This document shows, one piece after another, positions 17,613-20,724 of a DNA stretch of 20,724 nucleotides (position 1 is its first letter; each line of letters opens with the position of its first letter). Under the pieces are notes generated by a model that was not told the DNA's origin, did not search any database, and saw nothing but the letters and a program-made list of their open reading frames with translations. Source of the DNA: Pelargonium cotyledonis (taxonomy: Eukaryota > Streptophyta > Magnoliopsida > Geraniales > Geraniaceae); contig JAYMTA010001294.1 in assembly GCA_036897625.1 (NCBI GenBank), positions 1 to 20,724 of the forward strand. The letters are read 5' to 3'. A program made the position numbers and the translations under genes.

Positions 17613-18214
17613 TTACCAAATATTAATATGGGGGATGAGAGAGATGAGGGGCCAATATTCTCCTTTTCCCTCTGAGCATTTCTTTGCAACAATTGGACAG
17701 TTTACAATATGTAGCTGTTCAAGTGTGGGAGGGAGGCCTTCCTTTGGCAAGTACCTCAGCTTTGGGTAATCTTGGAAATATAATGTCGTAAGAGAGGTGA
17801 GGTTTTGGATTCCCCATGAAGATGAAGCTATGGATTCCACATTGTTGAAACCACTGATATAAAGGTCTGCTAGAGAAGTGGGAAGCTGCAAAGTAGTGCT
17901 TAGAGTTGACTCATTTTCTGGCAGTTGAGAGAGCCCTGCTACTATTAATGATTGAAGAGAAGTTAGTTTATCCAAACCCCACTCTGACATTGACTGCTTC
18001 ATATTTGAGCAATGCATGATTTGAAGATCACATAGATTAGGAGCAAACACCCTTGTTCCTCAGTAATGAATTCCACACCTGGACAATCACGTATCAACAG
18101 TGATTCAAGAGATGTGAGACTATGCATATTCTTCGGCACACTCTTTAGATTCCTGCAATAATCAATATACAAGGTTTTGAGGTTGGGGATGGGCAAGCCA
18201 CTTTCTGGGAACCA
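17613..18214 (-). CDS. Distal LRR of copy C below the TAG, two frames
   Basis: In the same frame as the segment above, WFPESGLPIPNLKTLYI and LKSVPKNMHSLTSLESL continue to GVEFITEEQG. A frameshift near 18045-18056 then moves the homologous sequence to another frame, VFAPNLCDLQIMHCSNMKQS, open to TAA 17613-17615. That part includes YLPKEGLPPTLEQLHIVNCP and CPIVAKKCSEGKGEYWP. The end is HINIW. The sequence is well conserved despite being below two breaks, suggesting the breaks are fairly recent. Confidence 0.85.
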
Positions 18215-20724
18215 CTATATACCATCACATCCTTCTACCGACAAAGAAATGAGATTTGTGAGGGAGTGTAGGCTATCTGGCAACCTTTTCAAATTTGGAC
18301 ACCTCTTGATCCTAATCTTTTCAACTACTAGGGACGTAGATGATGAAGGCGTTGACACGATGCACTCCTCCTGAAGTGACTCCAGTTGATTGCATTTCTC
18401 TACCCCAAGTCTTAAATTTTCTTCAATTCCAGCTCCACTCTGCCACAAAGACATCAGGTCTTCACAATCATACAGCTCCAGATTTTTCAGTGTCACCAAC
18501 ATCTGACCAACACTTTCATGAACACAAGAAATCCCTGACATTTCCGCGAAACTTAAAGTCGCGAGGGAGGCAATGTCAATCATACATTTCAGAAGGGACT
18601 TGTTACATTTTCGTAACTTTAATGTGCAGAGAGACGGAAGGCTGACCGTACATTCTCCAATTAATAGTGGACAATTTAGTATCTCAAGCTCACGCAAACG
18701 AGGGAACTTCCACTCAACTTCAGATGAGCACCACTTCTCCCATCCCAGCATATCCTCAAACTTTAGAGTTTCCAACGCCGGGAAAGCCAAATCACAACCA
18801 CAGAATTCAAAACCGACCCTCTTTATTGCCTCCATCCCCTGTATTTTCAAGTTCTTGAGCACAGGTAGTCTCCCAAGAGATGGTAGTGATGTACTCTTAC
18901 AACAATTACATAGCTCCAACTCAACCATATTACACATCAACGACGAATCTCCAATCCAAGACGGAAACTCTCTTCCGCAATAGAAGTTAATTGCAAGTGT
19001 TTTCAGATTTCTGTGCGGCTGCAACAACTCAAGAACCTTTGCGGCAACATCTAAATTATCTGCTTCCTCATCCAAACTATGCCTCCATTCCATCACCAAC
19101 TTTTCAAGACCCTCCTTGCCCTTCAAATCAGCCTCTCTTGCCTGTTGACAGTCCTTCACGTTGTGCAACCCTTGAATTGTAAGCTCGCCTTTAAGATGTG
19201 AAAAGCCTTTCAAATCTCTTATGTTGAGTCTATCACCTCCTCCCACTCCCACAATGAATTTTCCCAGAGTTTGAAGATCAGTCAAACTACCAATTTCCAC
19301 AGGCATTTCTTTCAAGTTACATGTTCCACTAATATCAAGATGAAACAAGTCAGTTAGATTTCCGATGCTTGTAGGCAACTTCTCAAGTTTCTCACATTCT
19401 CTTAATAACAGTGTTTGCAAGTTTAAGAGAGAGCAAACAAATTTAGGTAACAATGTGATACTAGTTGATGATAAATTCAAGTACCTTAAATGCTTTAAAC
19501 CGGTAACTGACTTTGGCACTTTAAGTATATAATAGCCATTCAAAGATAGTGTTCTCAAGTATTTTTGTTTTGACAACACCCTATCCAAACCTTCGCAAAA
19601 TATCCAACCGGAAGAAAATGATGTCAAAAAAGGAACTGCCAATAATGTACACAAGCCGCCTTCATCAAACACTCCAAATCTTTCATATACATTCAGAGGG
19701 CAGGTGAAAGACGAATGGCGTACCTTTCGAAAAGTTGAAGGTTGGTGTTCATCTCTAACCCATTCAGCATCCAAATGAAGGCATATTTTCCCAGCAACAT
19801 GTTGAGCTAGATCATGAATGAGATCATGCATCACAAATCTTGTACTATCTTTGCTTGAATATTGAAAAAAAGACCTCGACAACAAGTCGCCAAAGAATTC
19901 AACACCCACGTCTTGTGAACGCTTCCCCCGTTTCAGTTGTGGAAGAAAGCCTTCGGACATCCATAACATGACTAACTCATTCATGTCGAATTCGTAATCT
20001 TTAGGAAATATCGCACAATAAGCAAAACACTGTTTCAATTGAGAGGGAAGATGCTGATAACTCAATCTCAAAGCCGGAAGGATATCACATTTCTCTTTTG
20101 GCAATTCCCAAATCTGACTTTCAAGAATGTCTACCCATTCACAGGGATGCAACTTAGTGCGCAACAAACCACCAAGCGCCTTTGCTGCCAAAGGCAACCC
20201 CTTACATTTTCCGACTATCTTTTCACCAATATCTTTCAAATCTGGGTGTTCGTCAAAATTGGTTGCTCCCAAAGCATGTTGAGCAAATAAAGACACACAA
20301 TCATCAAACGGAAGCTCCCCTAAACCGTAAGCTGGACGATTGCTCATAATTGATACAACATGAAGATTACGAGTTGTGATGACAATCTTACTCCCCGCCG
20401 CACCTCCTTTAAAAGACTTGTGAAGGACCGTCCAAGCTTCATACTTTTCGTTCCAAACGTCATCCAGAACGATAAAAAATTTCTTCCCAGAGACAGTGCT
20501 TCCCAACTTGACTTGAAGTTGATCTAGAGTCATGTTATCACGAGTCTCAACGCCAAATGACTCTACAATAGTTTTTGTAATCCTAAGAACATCAAAAGTG
20601 TCAGAAACACAAACCCATGCCCTGAGCTCAAAATGACCCTTGACCTTTTCGTCGTTGTAGAGTTGTTGAGCCAGAGTTGTCTTCCCCAACCCTCCCATGC
20701 CTTGTATAGGAATCACAGACACTC
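18215..20724 (-). CDS. Open NB-ARC and LRR segment of copy C
   Basis: This segment is continuous from the window edge to TAG 18215-18217. LRR units with L..L.L..N and L..L.I..C cores follow the MHD motif, including LNLSSTSITLLPKF and LEKLPTSIGNLTDLFHLDIS. Near 18405, GIEENL joins directly to RLGVEKCNQLESLQEEC. Copy B has about 180 residues between the equivalent points, so a large in-frame deletion occurred. Of the three copies this one has the best preserved switch domain. Confidence 0.9.
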   Translation of the reverse strand, partial: VSVIPIQGMGGLGKTTLAQQLYNDEKVKGHFELRAWVCVSDTFDVLRITKTIVESFGVETRDNMTLDQLQVKLGSTVSGKKFFIVLDDVWNEKYEAWTVLHKSFKGGAAGSKIVITTRNLHVVSIMSNRPAYGLGELPFDDCVSLFAQHALGATNFDEHPDLKDIGEKIVGKCKGLPLAAKALGGLLRTKLHPCEWVDILESQIWELPKEKCDILPALRLSYQHLPSQLKQCFAYCAIFPKDYEFDMNELVMLWMSEGFLPQLKRGKRSQDVGVEFFGDLLSRSFFQYSSKDSTRFVMHDLIHDLAQHVAGKICLHLDAEWVRDEHQPSTFRKVRHSSFTCPLNVYERFGVFDEGGLCTLLAVPFLTSFSSGWIFCEGLDRVLSKQKYLRTLSLNGYYILKVPKSVTGLKHLRYLNLSSTSITLLPKFVCSLLNLQTLLLRECEKLEKLPTSIGNLTDLFHLDISGTCNLKEMPVEIGSLTDLQTLGKFIVGVGGGDRLNIRDLKGFSHLKGELTIQGLHNVKDCQQAREADLKGKEGLEKLVMEWRHSLDEEADNLDVAAKVLELLQPHRNLKTLAINFYCGREFPSWIGDSSLMCNMVELELCNCCKSTSLPSLGRLPVLKNLKIQGMEAIKRVGFEFCGCDLAFPALETLKFEDMLGWEKWCSSEVEWKFPRLRELEILNCPLLIGECTVSLPSLCTLKLRKCNKSLLKCMIDIASLATLSFAEMSGISCVHESVGQMLVTLKNLELYDCEDLMSLWQSGAGIEENLRLGVEKCNQLESLQEECIVSTPSSSTSLVVEKIRIKRCPNLKRLPDSLHSLTNLISLSVEGCDGI

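Larger units (their letters stand above)
17613..20724 (-). pseudogene. CNL immune receptor, copy C, 5'-truncated by window edge
   Basis: The coiled coil lies outside the window. From the right edge the frame is open for about 835 codons. It has the P-loop [34 protein letters not shown], kinase 2 [49 protein letters not shown] and MHD FVMHDLIHDLA (near 19805-19835), then LRR. All nucleotide-binding motifs look functional. Two breaks follow: in-frame TAG at 18215-18217 (GGTATATAGTGG, where copy A has GGTTTAGAGTGG) and a frameshift near 18045-18056. An internal LRR deletion of about 170 residues, relative to copy B, lies near 18405. A product missing the last 200 or so residues is possible, so it could also be called a truncated gene. 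Confidence 0.85.

Overview
The window is plant nuclear DNA, most likely from a dicot. It is AT-rich outside the genes and carries fragments that look like plant transposable elements. Its genes are three tandem copies, all on the minus strand, of a coiled-coil NB-ARC leucine-rich-repeat receptor (CNL, or NLR) of the I2 / RPP13-like-1 type. These are intracellular immune receptors. The species cannot be named from the sequence.

Layout. Positions 1-203 resemble the end of a hAT-type element. Positions 553-1500 hold the 3' flank of copy A, and 1496-2278 is extra non-coding DNA between copy A and its apparent downstream splice donor. Copy A lies at 2279-6618. A spacer at 6619-10465 contains a duplicated segment upstream of copy A and then several degenerate copies of the NLR 3'-flank module. 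Copy B lies at 10466-14414. The spacer at 14415-17612 holds a palindromic MITE-like element, an LTR-like fragment, and a 3' flank of copy C that closely matches the one below copy B. Copy C spans 17613-20724 and runs off the right edge inside its NB-ARC domain, just upstream of the P-loop.

State of the genes. Every copy is interrupted. Copy A has a 1-nt insertion just before the P-loop, a deletion of about 23 nt after the GLPL motif, and an in-frame TGA in the LRR. Copy B has lost about 90 residues of its coiled coil with a frameshift, has an in-frame TAG after the RNBS-C region, two frameshifts in the distal LRR and an in-frame 45-nt deletion. Copy C has an in-frame TAG and a frameshift in the distal LRR, and an internal LRR deletion of about 170 residues. 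Copy C is the least damaged: everything visible from the P-loop to the TAG is open, so it could encode a receptor with a shortened LRR.

How they fit together. The copies share both coding sequence and 3' flanks, so the duplicated unit is roughly 6.5-8 kb and includes downstream DNA. Copy B resembles A in its NB-ARC domain and C from just after GLPL onward, which points to recombination or gene conversion. The shared 3' flanks carry a conserved splice donor just after the natural stop and a candidate downstream exon, suggesting a 3'-UTR intron. I found no unambiguous new biological system. The most interesting points are the repeated independent breakage, the mosaic structure, the conserved 3'-UTR exon, and the extra 3'-flank modules that lack a receptor body.
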